A DNA stretch of 64,000 nucleotides from NCBI GenBank assembly GCA_036245525.1, contig BTPG01000003.1, positions 157,368,439 to 157,432,438 on the forward strand. The letters are read 5' to 3'. This document shows, one piece after another, positions 54,885 through 64,000 of this stretch. A model generated the notes under the pieces. The model worked only from the letters and a program-made list of their open reading frames with translations. It was not told the DNA's origin and searched no databases. Each line of letters opens with the position of its first letter. The first letter of the stretch is position 1. The translations under genes were made by a program, and so were the position numbers. The stretch comes from Semisulcospira habei (lineage: Eukaryota; Mollusca; Gastropoda; Semisulcospiridae).

Positions 54885-54985
54885 CAGATAGTAATGCCAT
54901 CGGTAATGTATTTTGAAAAAACAAATGAATTTTTTTTCTAAAATGTATTTTTTTTAAAAATACTTACTGATGGCATTACTCAGAC
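54885..54985. repeat. DIRS 2 internal complementary region
   Basis: Runs 'agtaatgccatcggtaatgt' to 'aatacttactgatggcatta'. Its reverse complement matches the DIRS 2/3 junction at 55168-55265 nearly base for base, including the A/T-rich spacer. Confidence 0.88.
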
Positions 54986-55015
54986 TGCCCTCCCGCTTGC
55001 CTCTTTTCGCTATGT

Positions 55016-55190
55016 GTGAAACTGACAGGGTCACCCTACGAATGCCAGGATAGGGTAGTAAGGGGAGGCCACCCGGGGCCCCGGTGCGTGGATCCCCGGT
55101 GTCTCCTCCCCAGTTGTGTGGGTTACACAACTTTTGGGCTGAAATCTATAGGCAATTGAGTGTATTCCTGATAGTAATGCCATCGGTAAG
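55016..55190 (-). repeat. DIRS 2 right inverted terminal repeat
   Basis: Reverse complement of 46625-46800 (e.g. 'ctacgaatgccaggataggg', 'cccggggccccggtgcgtgg'). Confidence 0.9.
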
Positions 55191-55248
55191 TATTTTTCAA
55201 AAAAATACATTTTAGAAAAAAAATTCATTTTTATTTTCTCAAAATCAT

Positions 55249-55412
55249 TACCGACGGCATTACTACTAGGAATATTTCGCTTAGCTTAACAATTTTAGCC
55301 CAAAAAACTTGTTGTGTACGTTACAACAGGGGAGGCAATCACTAGGGGTGTCGTTACCCGGACACCTGGGGTGGCCTCCCTATCCGGTGGCTCGCTCACC
55401 GTTTCCAAGCAC
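55249..55412 (+). repeat. DIRS 3 left inverted terminal repeat
   Basis: ATTACCGACGGCATTACTAC then 'aattttagcccaaaaaactt', 'acaggggaggcaatcactag' and 'ggtggctcgctcaccgtttcc'; pairs with 61388-61556. Confidence 0.9.
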
Positions 55413-55692
55413 TCTCTTCGCTTAGCTATTCAGGACAGGCCGTGTGCATATCATGCTCCGGCTGTAGTTAGGTGGATTACCATTGTGTACTATGGACTTT
55501 TGAATTTATGTGTTTCGGTCTTTCATGGGTTGGATTATGTGCATTGTGTTTTGCTTGGATTACCTACGTGTTCTGTGGATTACATGATGTTGGTTTTGTG
55601 TGGGATTATCGGTTTGAGCAATGGCAAGGTGAAGTAGCGGTTACTGCCTCTAACCGGTTTTGACCAGGCAGCGGCGGTGACCGGGCAGTGAT

Positions 55693-56316
55693 ATGTTGCA
55701 AGCCAACCGGGAGCGCGGTTCTTTTTCGGAGGTTCCCCGCTGTCACTTGGCCTGGTCTTCTGTCCTTTGTTACAGTACTCAGGTACGGACATGCACCAAA
55801 TGTGGCGCCTTCCGATGGCCGAGCGACGGCCATGATATCTGCCTACCCCACTCGGGCTGCTTCTCCAGTCGGACGTGCCGCGTATGCGGGACTTGGGAGG
55901 AAGAAAGATGGTCACAGCTGTGGGCGTTTTACCGGAGGGAGAGACCGGCGCCGCTCTCACAGTTGAAGTCAAAAAAGGACTCTACAGCAGGGCAGAAGAA
56001 GGCAGAATCATACGGAACTGTGAATAAAAGGGGTCTCCTACCCTGCTGGTGCCTTCCCCGCCTTGAGCGGATGATTGAGCCTAACATTTCGGATCAGGGC
56101 TTGCCCCCCATCCAAGCCCGGGCACCAAGAGCTCCACCCCACCTCGTAGAGGCCCCGGATATGCTCGACTGCCAACAATGGGGTTCGTCCCCTAGGCACG
56201 TGTCGGCATTTGGAGCTCAGTCCCCTCGCAGTAGAGAGATTGGGCGAGATTATCACCCCCCATGTGAAAGACAGAGAGAGAGCCCAAGCGGGGGACCCCC
56301 CCACCTCATGCCATAG
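55693..56316 (+). CDS. DIRS 3 ORF1 N-terminal part
   Basis: 207 codons. The Cys/His module TCTKCGAFRWPSDGHDICLP, HSGCFSSRTCRVCGTW is followed by EEERWSQLWAFYRRERP. One module Cys is His (CLPH instead of CLPC). The Arg/Ser/Pro-rich tail ends at 56316; related low-complexity protein continues in another frame. The start Met is not certain because the segment upstream resembles a 5' leader. Confidence 0.65.
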   Translation: MLQANRERGSFSEVPRCHLAWSSVLCYSTQVRTCTKCGAFRWPSDGHDICLPHSGCFSSRTCRVCGTWEEERWSQLWAFYRRERPAPLSQLKSKKDSTAGQKKAESYGTVNKRGLLPCWCLPRLERMIEPNISDQGLPPIQARAPRAPPHLVEAPDMLDCQQWGSSPRHVSAFGAQSPRSREIGRDYHPPCERQRESPSGGPPHLMP

Positions 56317-57084
56317 GCCGGACCAGCGCCGTCACCGGGCCGCGTCTACTACGCACCTCTCAGAGAGGGACAGGAATGAGAGACACAGAATGAACTCTAC
56401 ACCTCCACCCCTCCGCTCTGAGGGCCCGGATATGAGAGACCCACCGCGACGAGATTCGTCCCCACGGAAAGAAGTCGGAAGACTAGAAAGGAGTCTAAGA
56501 CAGAGTAATGTTTGCAAGACCGAAGCCCTACCCCCGGAGGACGGACGTTCGGGCAGCCACACGGTTCGACGACAGGTGCCTTCCCGTCGGGAGAGGACCT
56601 TGGACGAGCTTTCTCCTAGGAGGAGTTGGAAGAGTTACACCCAGTGGTCTCGGCCGCCTCGACCTTTGGGGACATAAGCGTCACGGGAGGGAACTCGGAG
56701 CGAACGAGTTCAACAGAGATCACGTCAGGAATCGATACACAGTAGACACTGCTTACGGTGGGATGATAAGTCTTCACTCTCATCCTCCACGGATTGGCGG
56801 TCGAGATCAGTTTCGCGGCAGACCACTTTGCGACTGCAGGCGGCTGCACCCCCTAGGGTTAGCACTTTGCCAGCTCGGACAACCCAGGATGGGTCGACGT
56901 TGGAGCCCTGGCGCCCTCGGAGTCGACGCAGGAGCCACTTGGATAGCAGCAGAAATACAAAGGCTTCTTCCCAGCCTCGGCGCTTTCTCGGCCCCCTGCA
57001 GCCATCGGCAACGATTACGGAAAGTTCGTCAGTCCTTGCGGCGTGAGATACAGTTAGACCAGCGACCCGTCCTTCTTCGCGGGT

Positions 57085-57975
57085 TCCGCTAGATGAGGAG
57101 GAGGTGCTCAGCCTTCACCCTGAGGATTCAGCTTTGGCGTTGGGAGTAGACAATGGGCCGCCACCTTCGCCCAGCGACGCGCCGTCATCGCCGGCAGCAG
57201 CTGACACGGCACATAGTGGACAGGCTCGTTCTTTGGATGAAGCGTCTCGGATCATTGCATCCTTCCTTTCCCCGGAATGCTGCCCCCCGTCTCCGCCCAT
57301 GAAGAGGAAGGCTTCAGCTATGGTCGATGCTCCCCGACAGCCCAAGAGATTTAAGTCCCTACCTCAACCCGTCGGGCTTCAGAGACTTGGCAGAGGCTTT
57401 CTCAGTGCGCCTGAGACACTACGAGTTTTGGGAGTCAAGGCTTCTTTTTGGATGCCCGATGGCTGACGGGGATGGACATCTCTTTTCGTCAGGACTGGTA
57501 TGCTGGCCACTCCCAGGCGTTTTCCTGTTCTCTCCTGGCGATAGACAAGGAGGCAGTGATACAGTCAGGACCAGTGCGTGGCACGTGGATACCAGGAACA
57601 AAAGCTTTGGACAAGATGGTGTCTTTCGCCCGCAACTCGTTGGCGTGCTCGGGGTTCCTGGAGATGGTGACGCAGTCAGTAGCCAAATGTCTGGAAGACA
57701 CTTGGGACCTCTCCGCTTCACCATAGCTTAGAGATGTTCACAAGGTACTAGTAGCGGTGAATAGGGCAGCGTTCCATGCATCGGCTAACTCCATGGTGGC
57801 AGCGATCAACTGCGACCTTATGCGTAGGGACGAGGTGTTTGGAAGTTGCCGCGCACTCCCAGTTGCGGTGGAGAATCAACTGTGCCAAGCGCCCATCGGT
57901 GGGGAGCTGCTATTTGGACCAGTGTGGCAGGAGGTAAAGGAAACAAACAAGGAGCTATGGCCAGCCCTGGCATGA
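57085..57975 (+). pseudogene. DIRS 3 Gag-like body, frameshifted
   Basis: LSLHPEDSALALGV, DEASRIIASFLSPECCPP and KRKASAMVDAPRQPKRFK lie in frame 57104-57466; MDISFRQDWYAGHSQAFSCS, NSLACSGFLEMVTQSVAKCL in frame 57448-57726; NRAAFHASANSMVAAINCDL and GGELLFGPVWQEVKETNKEL after an in-frame stop near 57727. Confidence 0.75.
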
Positions 57976-58307
57976 GCAGTCACATCTCGCTTTCAGTTGG
58001 TCTGCAGAGCTGTGGGTCACGCCCTGCGTTTTGCCAGACCCGCCGCCTCCCAACCCCCTAGGGGTCATGGGGGCTCCCGTTCTCTGCCCACGCGTTCGCT
58101 TGCTTTCCCTGCACCTTCTCCTACCTGGTCCAGCAGCGCCCGACCTGTCATTCTCCCGCCGACTCCTTTAGGGTCTCTGGTCGGCAGGAGACTAGCCGTC
58201 TACAGCAGCGCATGGCACCTGCTGTTTCAGGACGACCCGTGGATTCTTTCGACCATCACGGAGGGACTGAGGATCTCCTTCCAGTCTTCACCTCCGTTGC
58301 GACATCT

Positions 58308-58336
58308 CCCCCCCCCCCCCCCCCCCCCCCCCCCCC
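58308..58336. repeat. Poly-C tract (29 bp) in DIRS 3
   Basis: Sits where element 2 has only five Cs (about 51985-51991, before atgtggac) just upstream of RT, so it is an expansion of a short ancestral run. Confidence 0.9.
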
Positions 58337-58339
58337 TGT

Positions 58340-59680
58340 GGACTCGGGAGCCGGGGGATCGGGACAACTCAGCAGCACTGCATGATGAGGTGTTAATGCT
58401 ACTACAGAAGGAGGCCACAGAGGTGGTCGACCGTCAAGACACCCCAGCCTTCTACAGTCGGCTGTTCGTTCCCAAGCCAGGAAGCAAGTGGCGGCCAGTC
58501 ATAGACCTCTCAGCGTGAAACAAGTACATTGTGGCTCCACGATTCCGGATGGAGACAGCCAGAGCCCTGCGGTTGGTGGTGCAACCCCAGGATTTCGCCG
58601 TGAGTCTCGACCTAGCGGATGCGTATCTTCACGTACCCATACACCCTCTCGGCGTTATCTGCTCTTCACCTTCCGCGGGGTCATGTATCAGTTTCGGGCT
58701 CTCCCGTTCAGACTAAACCTCAGCCCTTGGGTCTTCACCCAGATAATAGATAGTCAATTCCAGGTTTCAACGGTCGGCCGCCAGCCCAGCCTCCAATTAC
58801 CTAGACGATCTACTCCTACGGAACCAAAGGGTTCAAGTGTTGGAGAAGGACAGAGATGATCTGCTGGCACTGCTACGATGGCTCGGGTTCCTCGTCAACG
58901 ACGGCAAGTCCGACCTCATTCCTTCTCGTCGGTTTATCCACCTCGGCATGGAATTCTTGACAGATCTCAAACGAGTCAGGCTTCCTGAGAAGCGGATCCT
59001 GAAGATAGAGCAGATGGCACGACAAGTCCTCCGGCGAGGGGCTGTTAGGACTACTAAGTGCAGCGGCGGATCTGTTACCTCTCGGCAGGTTTTACACCAG
59101 ACCGATACAGCTCCACCTGCTTCTGCACTGGCGCCCCTCTTCGGGAGACTTAACTACATTAGTTCCGGTCTCGTCGCTTGTCAAGTCTCATCTCCAGTGG
59201 TGGACGGACAAGTCATGGCTAGCGTCAGGAGTTCCTCTAGCCTGTCCGCCTCCTTGACTCTCCATCTGCACAGACGCGAGCCTCTCGGGTTGGGGGCTCA
59301 TCTGCTTCCAGAGTTTATCACGACATCGGGCAGTTGGACGAGGGTTCAAGTGAACAAGCACATCAACTGGCTGGAGATAAAAGCAGTGTGGCTTGCGCTC
59401 ACCCCTGGGAGCATCGTCTCACAAGTCAGGAAGTCCTCGTACTATCTGACAATTCTACAGTGGTGGTCTACATTCAAAATCAAGGCCGGATGCGCGCGCC
59501 TTCCCTCTGCATCTTGGTGTATCAGGTCTTCCTGTGGTGCAGAGATCGAGGAATTATGCTACGGGCACGACACATCCCCGGACATCTCAACGTCCTCACT
59601 GATTCTCTCTCCTGCCATGGCCAACTACTTCACACATAGTGGTCGCTTTGGCAGGACATCTTCCAGATGATCTGCACGCG
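58340..59680 (+). pseudogene. DIRS 3 reverse transcriptase and RNase H, broken
   Basis: RT: LLQKEATEVVDRQDTPAFYS, RPVIDLSA then a TGA stop (58516-58518), FRMETARALRLVVQPQDFAV, SLDLADAYLHVPIHPLG, FRALPF. SNYLDDLLLRNQ is read only across a frameshift near 58790. RNase H and its HINWLELKA-like (INWLEIKAVWLAL), VLVLSDNSTVVVYIQNQGR and ARHIPGHLNVLTDSLSCHG segments lie in two frames at 59334-59640. Confidence 0.8.
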
Positions 59681-59990
59681 ATGGGAGACCCCATTGATCG
59701 ACCTCTTCGCCACGAGGTGGAACAACAAACTACCGCTGTTCGTCTCCCCCATCCCGGACCCGTTAGCTTGGGCCGTAGACACTCTCCATTCATGGGACGG
59801 ACTTCTGGTGTATGCGTTCCCTCCGACAGTACTAGTCCCAAAGGTGCTCTAGAAGCTCAGAGGCAGCAATGCAATCGTCCTCCTGGTAGCCTCCTTCAGT
59901 TGGGCCAAGAGCTGGACCACAGACCTCCTGAGCCTCGCCACTGATACCCCGATGAAGCTCTCCACACCTCCGACAATGCTCAAGCAACCT
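59667..59990 (+). pseudogene. DIRS 3 methyltransferase-like segment
   Basis: WETPLIDLFATRWNNKLPLF, PDPLAWAVDTLHSWDGLLVY and AFPPTVLVPKVL, then a stop at 59850. Matches the segment in elements 1 and 2. Confidence 0.7.
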
Positions 59991-61108
59991 TGACAGCCGC
60001 TGTGCCATCCATGCCCGGAATGACTGCTGTTACATGCCTGGAGACTGTCAGAACAGCCCTCACAGCTAGAGGCTTCTCGGGTGCAGCAGTGGAAGCTATC
60101 GCAAAAGCCCGGAGGGATTCTACCCATCAAGTCTACGAAGGAAAGTGGCGAGTACTCCAGGCTTGGTGCGCTGAGGAGCATCTCTCCCCCATGGACTTGA
60201 CTCAATCCCAGCTGGCCGATTTCTTCCTTTGGCTGTTTACCAACCAGAACCTGGCCCCCGTTACCATACAAGGATATCTAGCGATGGTGGCAGACACTTA
60301 TCGACACTTAGGCCACCCGGACCCTGGTGCCTGCAGAGACCTGGCAGACCTTATGGCATACTTCGATTGGCAACGACCGGCATCCCGTTCGCTAATTCCA
60401 GAGTTGGACCTGGCCTGGGTCCTCACGTGGCTCAACACAGAACGGTTTGAACCTTTGGATATAGCTCGACTTGGAGATCTCACTTGGAATACCTGCTTCC
60501 TTCTCGCCCTCGCCTCAGCGTCACGGGTCAGCGAGATACATGCCTTCTCGGTGCGCCCGTTATGTCTCCAACGCCAGGCTGACGGCTCGGTGCAGCTCCT
60601 CGCAGACCCTATGTTTCTGGCCAAGAATCGCCTTCCAGCATCCGCACCCCAAGTGTTGACCATTCGTCCTCTCAGGACAACGGAACAGAATGGGGAATCC
60701 TGCTGACAAGACCCCGTCAGGGCGCTTAAAGCTTACCTGCGCAGAACAAAGCCACTAAGACAAGGGCGCTTGCGCCTGTTCCTGTTCTTGGCTCCGGGCA
60801 GACGAGACATATCTGCGCAGACAATCTCATCCTGGCTCTGCTGGGTGATATGGGAGGCATACAAAGAGCTCGCCCCTGCACAAGCCAAGACCTTACGTAT
60901 CAGGGCACATGAAGTCAGAGAAGTGGCAGTGAGCACAACTGACCGCAACTGCACAGTCAGCGACATTGTGGCAGCCATGGGTTGCCAGGCAGAGTCTACC
61001 TTCGCCCGCTTCTACCTATGAGATCTATCCGGCCAGCGTGACAACCTGGCCTTACTGGGGGACATTTCGGCAGCGCAGCACTCCCTCCAGGCGCCTCTGG
61101 CGCCATAG
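59990..61108 (+). pseudogene. DIRS 3 tyrosine recombinase with stops
   Basis: Frame 59990-60706 has KWRVLQAWCAEEHLSPMDL, FFLWLFTNQNLAPVTIQGYL and the catalytic Arg in ASASRVSEIHAFSV, and ends in TGA at 60704-60706. The rest reads RLRLFLFLAPGRRDISAQT, IRAHEVREVAVS and FARFYL followed at once by TGA (61019-61021), then DLSGQRDNLALLGD. The nucleophile Tyr is present, but the C-terminus is cut off. Confidence 0.85.
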
Positions 61109-61236
61109 GTAACGCCTAGCTAAAATTGTCGGGAGTGGGCGCGTAGGGTGGGACCCTCAATTTACACGTAGGGCGCTTGGGCATGGGACAGGTGGCCCAG
61201 GACCTGCAGCACCCTCCTCCTATTCACCATTCTTCC

Positions 61237-61335
61237 TAGTAGTAATGCCATCGGTAATGATTTTGAGAAAATAAATGAATTTTTCTCTAAAATGTATTTT
61301 TTTGAAAAATACTTACCGACGGCATTACTCAGAGG
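61237..61335. repeat. DIRS 3 internal complementary region
   Basis: 'agtaatgccatcggtaatga' to 'aatacttaccgacggcatta'; reverse complement corresponds to the end-to-end junction sequence. Confidence 0.85.
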
Positions 61336-61387
61336 TCCCTCCCGCCTTCCCCGCTTGCCGCAGTCGAGCTAAGACTCAAAGACTGCC

Positions 61388-61556
61388 GGGAAACGGTGAG
61401 CGCGCCACCGGATAGGGAGGCAGGGGAGGCCACCCCGGGTGTCCGGGTAACGACACCCCTAGTGATTGCCTCCCCTGTCGTAACATACACAACAAGTTTT
61501 TGGGGGCTAAAATTGTTAAGCTAAGCGAAGTATTCCTAGTAGTAATGCCGTTGGTA
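61388..61556 (-). repeat. DIRS 3 right inverted terminal repeat
   Basis: Reverse complement of 55249-55412 (e.g. 'ggaaacggtgagcg', 'gtccgggtaacgacacccct'). Confidence 0.9.
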
Positions 61557-62083
61557 AGTATTTTTCGAAAAAATACATTTTAGAGAAAAATTCATATTTC
61601 TTCAAAAACGTTACCGATGGTATTACTGATAGGAAGATATACTTAACCTGTCAATTTCAGCCTCCAAAATTGTTGTGTGTTGCTACACAACCAGGAATGT
61701 AACTCTAGCAAGCAGTTACATAATCCCCTGAGTGGCCTCCTAATCCTCCGGGTAGCCTCCCTTCCTAATCTCGTGAGAGTCCGTTATTGCCAGTTCTATG
61801 CTTAGCTTCCATCTTGTGTGGTTTACTCGTCATGAGTCTCCACGTTTTCTTTATCTCTATCGTTCGTTCTTTTGGTTTCGCTTGGCTCGATATGGCCATG
61901 TAAGGCCTCGGACATTGCCTCGTCCGGTGATTGTGACTGACTGGGGCAATTTCCATAGAATTGCAGTGTTTTGCCATTCGTTTCGACTTCGACTGTCAGT
62001 TGCAACAGTCGTGTGCTCGGTGCCGTGGCCTCTGGTCTACGCGCGATTCTTTTATTTTATGTTCCCTGTTGCAGTGCTCAGCT

Positions 62084-62720
62084 TAAAACTTGCACCGCAT
62101 GTGGAGGTTTCCAGTGGCTCAGTGATTCCCCCTTTGCTGCCTCCCTTGTTCGGGCTGTGCTTCCGACCACACTTGTGTTACTTGTGCCACATGGGAGGAG
62201 GACTGTTGGTCCGAACTTTGACGTTTTTATCGTCGCAAGCGCCCCATGCCGTTCGCCGAGGCGCCAGCCCACCCGGCCCCTTCCAACTCGGACACAGTCG
62301 GCGTTTCTTCTCGGCGCTCCCGGTCACCGGACCCCGGTCGCCTACTATCCCCGCACTCCCGCTCTACGGAGACGGGACACTTGCGGCGCTTTTCCACCCT
62401 GGCCAAGGCGACGGACGCTGTCCCTTCTGCCGCGGGCTGTGATATACCTTGCCAGACCTTACACTCACGCTCCCTGGAGCGCTTTTCAATGTCAGCCCCA
62501 CGCACCCGATCTACGGAGATGGGTCTCTCGCGGAGGTACCCCCCTCTCCCTTGGGGGAGGAGACACTGGCCCCGACTGGCTCTGGTGCAGTTCCCGACCA
62601 GCCAGATGTGGCCTTGCACCTGTGCACATTTGAGCCGCCGCGTCACCATTGGTTGTCCCCTCACGACTCTTTGCACGGCGCTTCGGGGCTTCCAGTGTCT
62701 CCTTGCGCCCCGGCTAGGAG
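62084..62720 (+). pseudogene. DIRS 4 ORF1 N-terminal region, frameshifted
   Basis: LKTCTACGGFQWLSDSP opens the Cys-rich module; the rest (LPCSGCASDHTCVTCATWEE-like) is in another frame at about 62130-62200. A Ser/Arg/Pro-rich region with repeats of the RSTETG/SRSLERFS type follows. Confidence 0.6.
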
Positions 62721-62863
62721 CCGGTCTCCGCACACCCGTCTAACATACGGTAAGTCCTCTCGGCGACAATCTCGCCACCCCAGGCAGATAGATTCACCTG
62801 GGACTCCCCCTTGCCGGGACATTCAACTTCAGGGTCGTACATGCACATGGACCAACCATAGCC

Positions 62864-63859
62864 GTGATCCCCGCGCTTCTTCGGTCTTACGTTGTTCGCG
62901 GCGCTCCTCTTCTGGCACCGTTAGATTTGCTTCATGCCATGAGGCCTTCCCCTCCGCATCGCAGCCGACGTCATCACATAACGGGCCGGGAACAGTCCCG
63001 TTCCCGTTCCCAGTTTTCTTCTTGCCACGGTTCTCGCCGCCGACCACTTCTTCATGTGAGCCGACGCTGCAGTCCCTCCCCCGTGAGATGCCGGTCTTCT
63101 CCTTCTCCTTCTTCTTCTTCTGTTGGCAGTAGAAGCTCTCAGCGACATTGGCGCCAGTGCTCCTCTCCCATCCTTCGGCGGTCTTCTCCTCGCTCATGTT
63201 TCGGTCCTGTTCCTCTGGTCCTTCACCGTGGAACAGTCAGTCATGCACCGCGCGACGGTCGCCCACTCCATGGACCCTTTTCACCCCGGCGCTTGGCAGC
63301 GGCTGTCAAAGATGAAGTTCTTAGCCTCCATCCTGAAGATTCTGCCTCCACCTTTGGCGATTTGGAACACCTTTCCGCGTTCCTGAGTCCCTGCCCGCGG
63401 ATTCTCAGCATAGCTGTTCGGTGTCTTCTTCCCGCTTCGCACTGGGCATCGAGACAAAGGCGGTCGCTTGAGGAGGCCACGGGTCTCATTTTGCGTTTTC
63501 TTCCAACGGAGGCTTGTCCGCCCGCCCCTCCTCTAAAGAGAAAGGCTTCTGCTTCTGTGGATGCTACCCTTCAGCCTAAGCATCTCAAATCCCTACCGCA
63601 ACCACCGGGCTTCAGGGATCTCGCGGACGCATTTTCGGCGCAGTTGCCTCTTGGAAGCTCAAAGGACCCTGTTTTCTTTTCTGATGCAAGGTGGCCTGGT
63701 GGCCTGACATCCGTTTTCGCCAGAGCTGGTACGCGGGTCACTCTCAGGCATGTTTATGCCCTTTACCTTTGCTGGATGCCGCTGCGGATTTTCAAGTGGG
63801 TGTTCGCTGCACCGCCTTTTCTTGGGTTCCTTGGGGCATCAACAAGACGGCTACCCTGA
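62864..63859 (+). CDS. DIRS 4 ORF1 Gag-like body
   Basis: 331 codons: a Ser/Arg-rich stretch (SRRHHITGREQSRSRSQ, SSPSPSSSSVGSRSSQRH), then DEVLSLHPEDSASTFGDLEH, EEATGLILRFLPTEACPP, KRKASASVDATLQPKHLKSL and GFRDLADAFSAQLPLG. After DARWPGG a shift occurs; the continuation (NALSCSGFLDLATQAIVRAL-like) is in another frame up to 63999. Confidence 0.7.
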   Translation: MIPALLRSYVVRGAPLLAPLDLLHAMRPSPPHRSRRHHITGREQSRSRSQFSSCHGSRRRPLLHVSRRCSPSPVRCRSSPSPSSSSVGSRSSQRHWRQCSSPILRRSSPRSCFGPVPLVLHRGTVSHAPRDGRPLHGPFSPRRLAAAVKDEVLSLHPEDSASTFGDLEHLSAFLSPCPRILSIAVRCLLPASHWASRQRRSLEEATGLILRFLPTEACPPAPPLKRKASASVDATLQPKHLKSLPQPPGFRDLADAFSAQLPLGSSKDPVFFSDARWPGGLTSVFARAGTRVTLRHVYALYLCWMPLRIFKWVFAAPPFLGFLGASTRRLP

Positions 63860-64000
63860 TCCGCAACGCACTGTCCTGCTCGGGTTTCTTGGACCTTGCG
63901 ACCCAGGCGATTGTCAGAGCTCTTGAGGACAATTGGGAACCTCAGTCTACCGCTCCGCTGCGTGAGGTGCATTCTCTAGCGGTTGTGGCTAACCGGGCGT

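Larger units (their letters stand above)
46608..55220 (+). mobile_element. DIRS element 2, with nested LINE C
   Basis: Complete layout from left ITR to right ITR, own length about 6.2 kb after removing the 2.4-kb LINE C. The left end is tttgttttttcaaaatacat. The tyrosine recombinase ORF is intact; ORF1 and RT are frameshifted. Its right end is joined directly to DIRS element 3. Confidence 0.9.
55221..61585 (+). mobile_element. DIRS element 3
   Basis: Begins where element 2 ends (boundary uncertain within about 20 bp of A/T-rich spacer) and is joined at its right end to element 4. Own ITRs (55249-55412 and 61388-61556), ORF1, RT, RNase H, YR and internal complementary region are all recognisable but full of stops and shifts. 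More diverged from elements 1 and 2 than those are from each other in the protein, as judged by eye. Confidence 0.88.
61586..64000 (+). mobile_element. DIRS element 4 (runs off the window)
   Basis: Starts at the right end of element 3 with 'acgttaccgatggtattact', followed by a left ITR of yet another sequence (to about 61790; 'ctgtcaatttcagcctccaa'), then ORF1. RT, YR and right ITR would lie beyond the window. Confidence 0.85.

Overview
This is animal nuclear DNA, not bacterial. It has spliced coding exons, AT-rich intron-like sequence, microsatellites and a very dense load of eukaryotic transposable elements. The repeat spectrum (DIRS-type tyrosine-recombinase retrotransposons, RTE-like and I-like LINEs, tRNA-derived SINEs, a LINE 3' tail ending in AACTAACTAA, piggyBac-like TTAA palindromes) suggests a marine invertebrate. 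A gastropod mollusc is my best guess, as an inference only.

One host gene is recognisable. Four plus-strand exons (29758-29833, 41675-41755, 42330-42423, 45785-45857) join in phase and encode the conserved N-terminus of CFAP20DC, a CFAP20-domain cilia-associated protein. The gene continues beyond the window. Intron 1 (11.8 kb) holds a four-deep nest of transposons and a DIRS element. The intron after the fourth exon holds an array of DIRS elements running off the right edge.

Layout. 1-3.0 kb: an I-like LINE cut into three pieces by two SINE insertions. 3.0-12.0 kb: AT-rich sequence with a 390-bp SINE-like family (four copies, exact target-site duplications) and a dispersed ggtcaagggtcac repeat. 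12.0-20.7 kb: two opposite copies of an RTE-like LINE (B), a second truncated copy of the I-like LINE, and short tandem repeats. 20.8-23.3 kb: an old L2/CR1-like LINE remnant and a 354-bp perfect-style inverted repeat. 23.3-25.9 kb: a truncated DIRS element. 26-30 kb: (TA)n, a hAT-like element containing a TTAA hairpin, and the first CFAP20DC coding exon. 30.1-35.3 kb: dispersed repeat, containing a pogo-like element, containing a full-length RTE-like LINE (D), containing a SINE. 35.8-41.5 kb: DIRS element 1. 41.5-46.6 kb: CFAP20DC exons among many piggyBac-like MITEs. 46.6-64.0 kb: three DIRS elements (2, 3, 4), all on the plus strand and joined end to end. Element 2 carries a nested I-like LINE (C).

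The most unusual structure is that DIRS array. Neighbouring elements have different inverted terminal repeats but share the outermost recombination core. The sequence at each element-element junction matches, in inverted orientation, the internal complementary region of the same elements. That is what one expects if circular DIRS DNA integrates by tyrosine recombinase into the end of a resident element.
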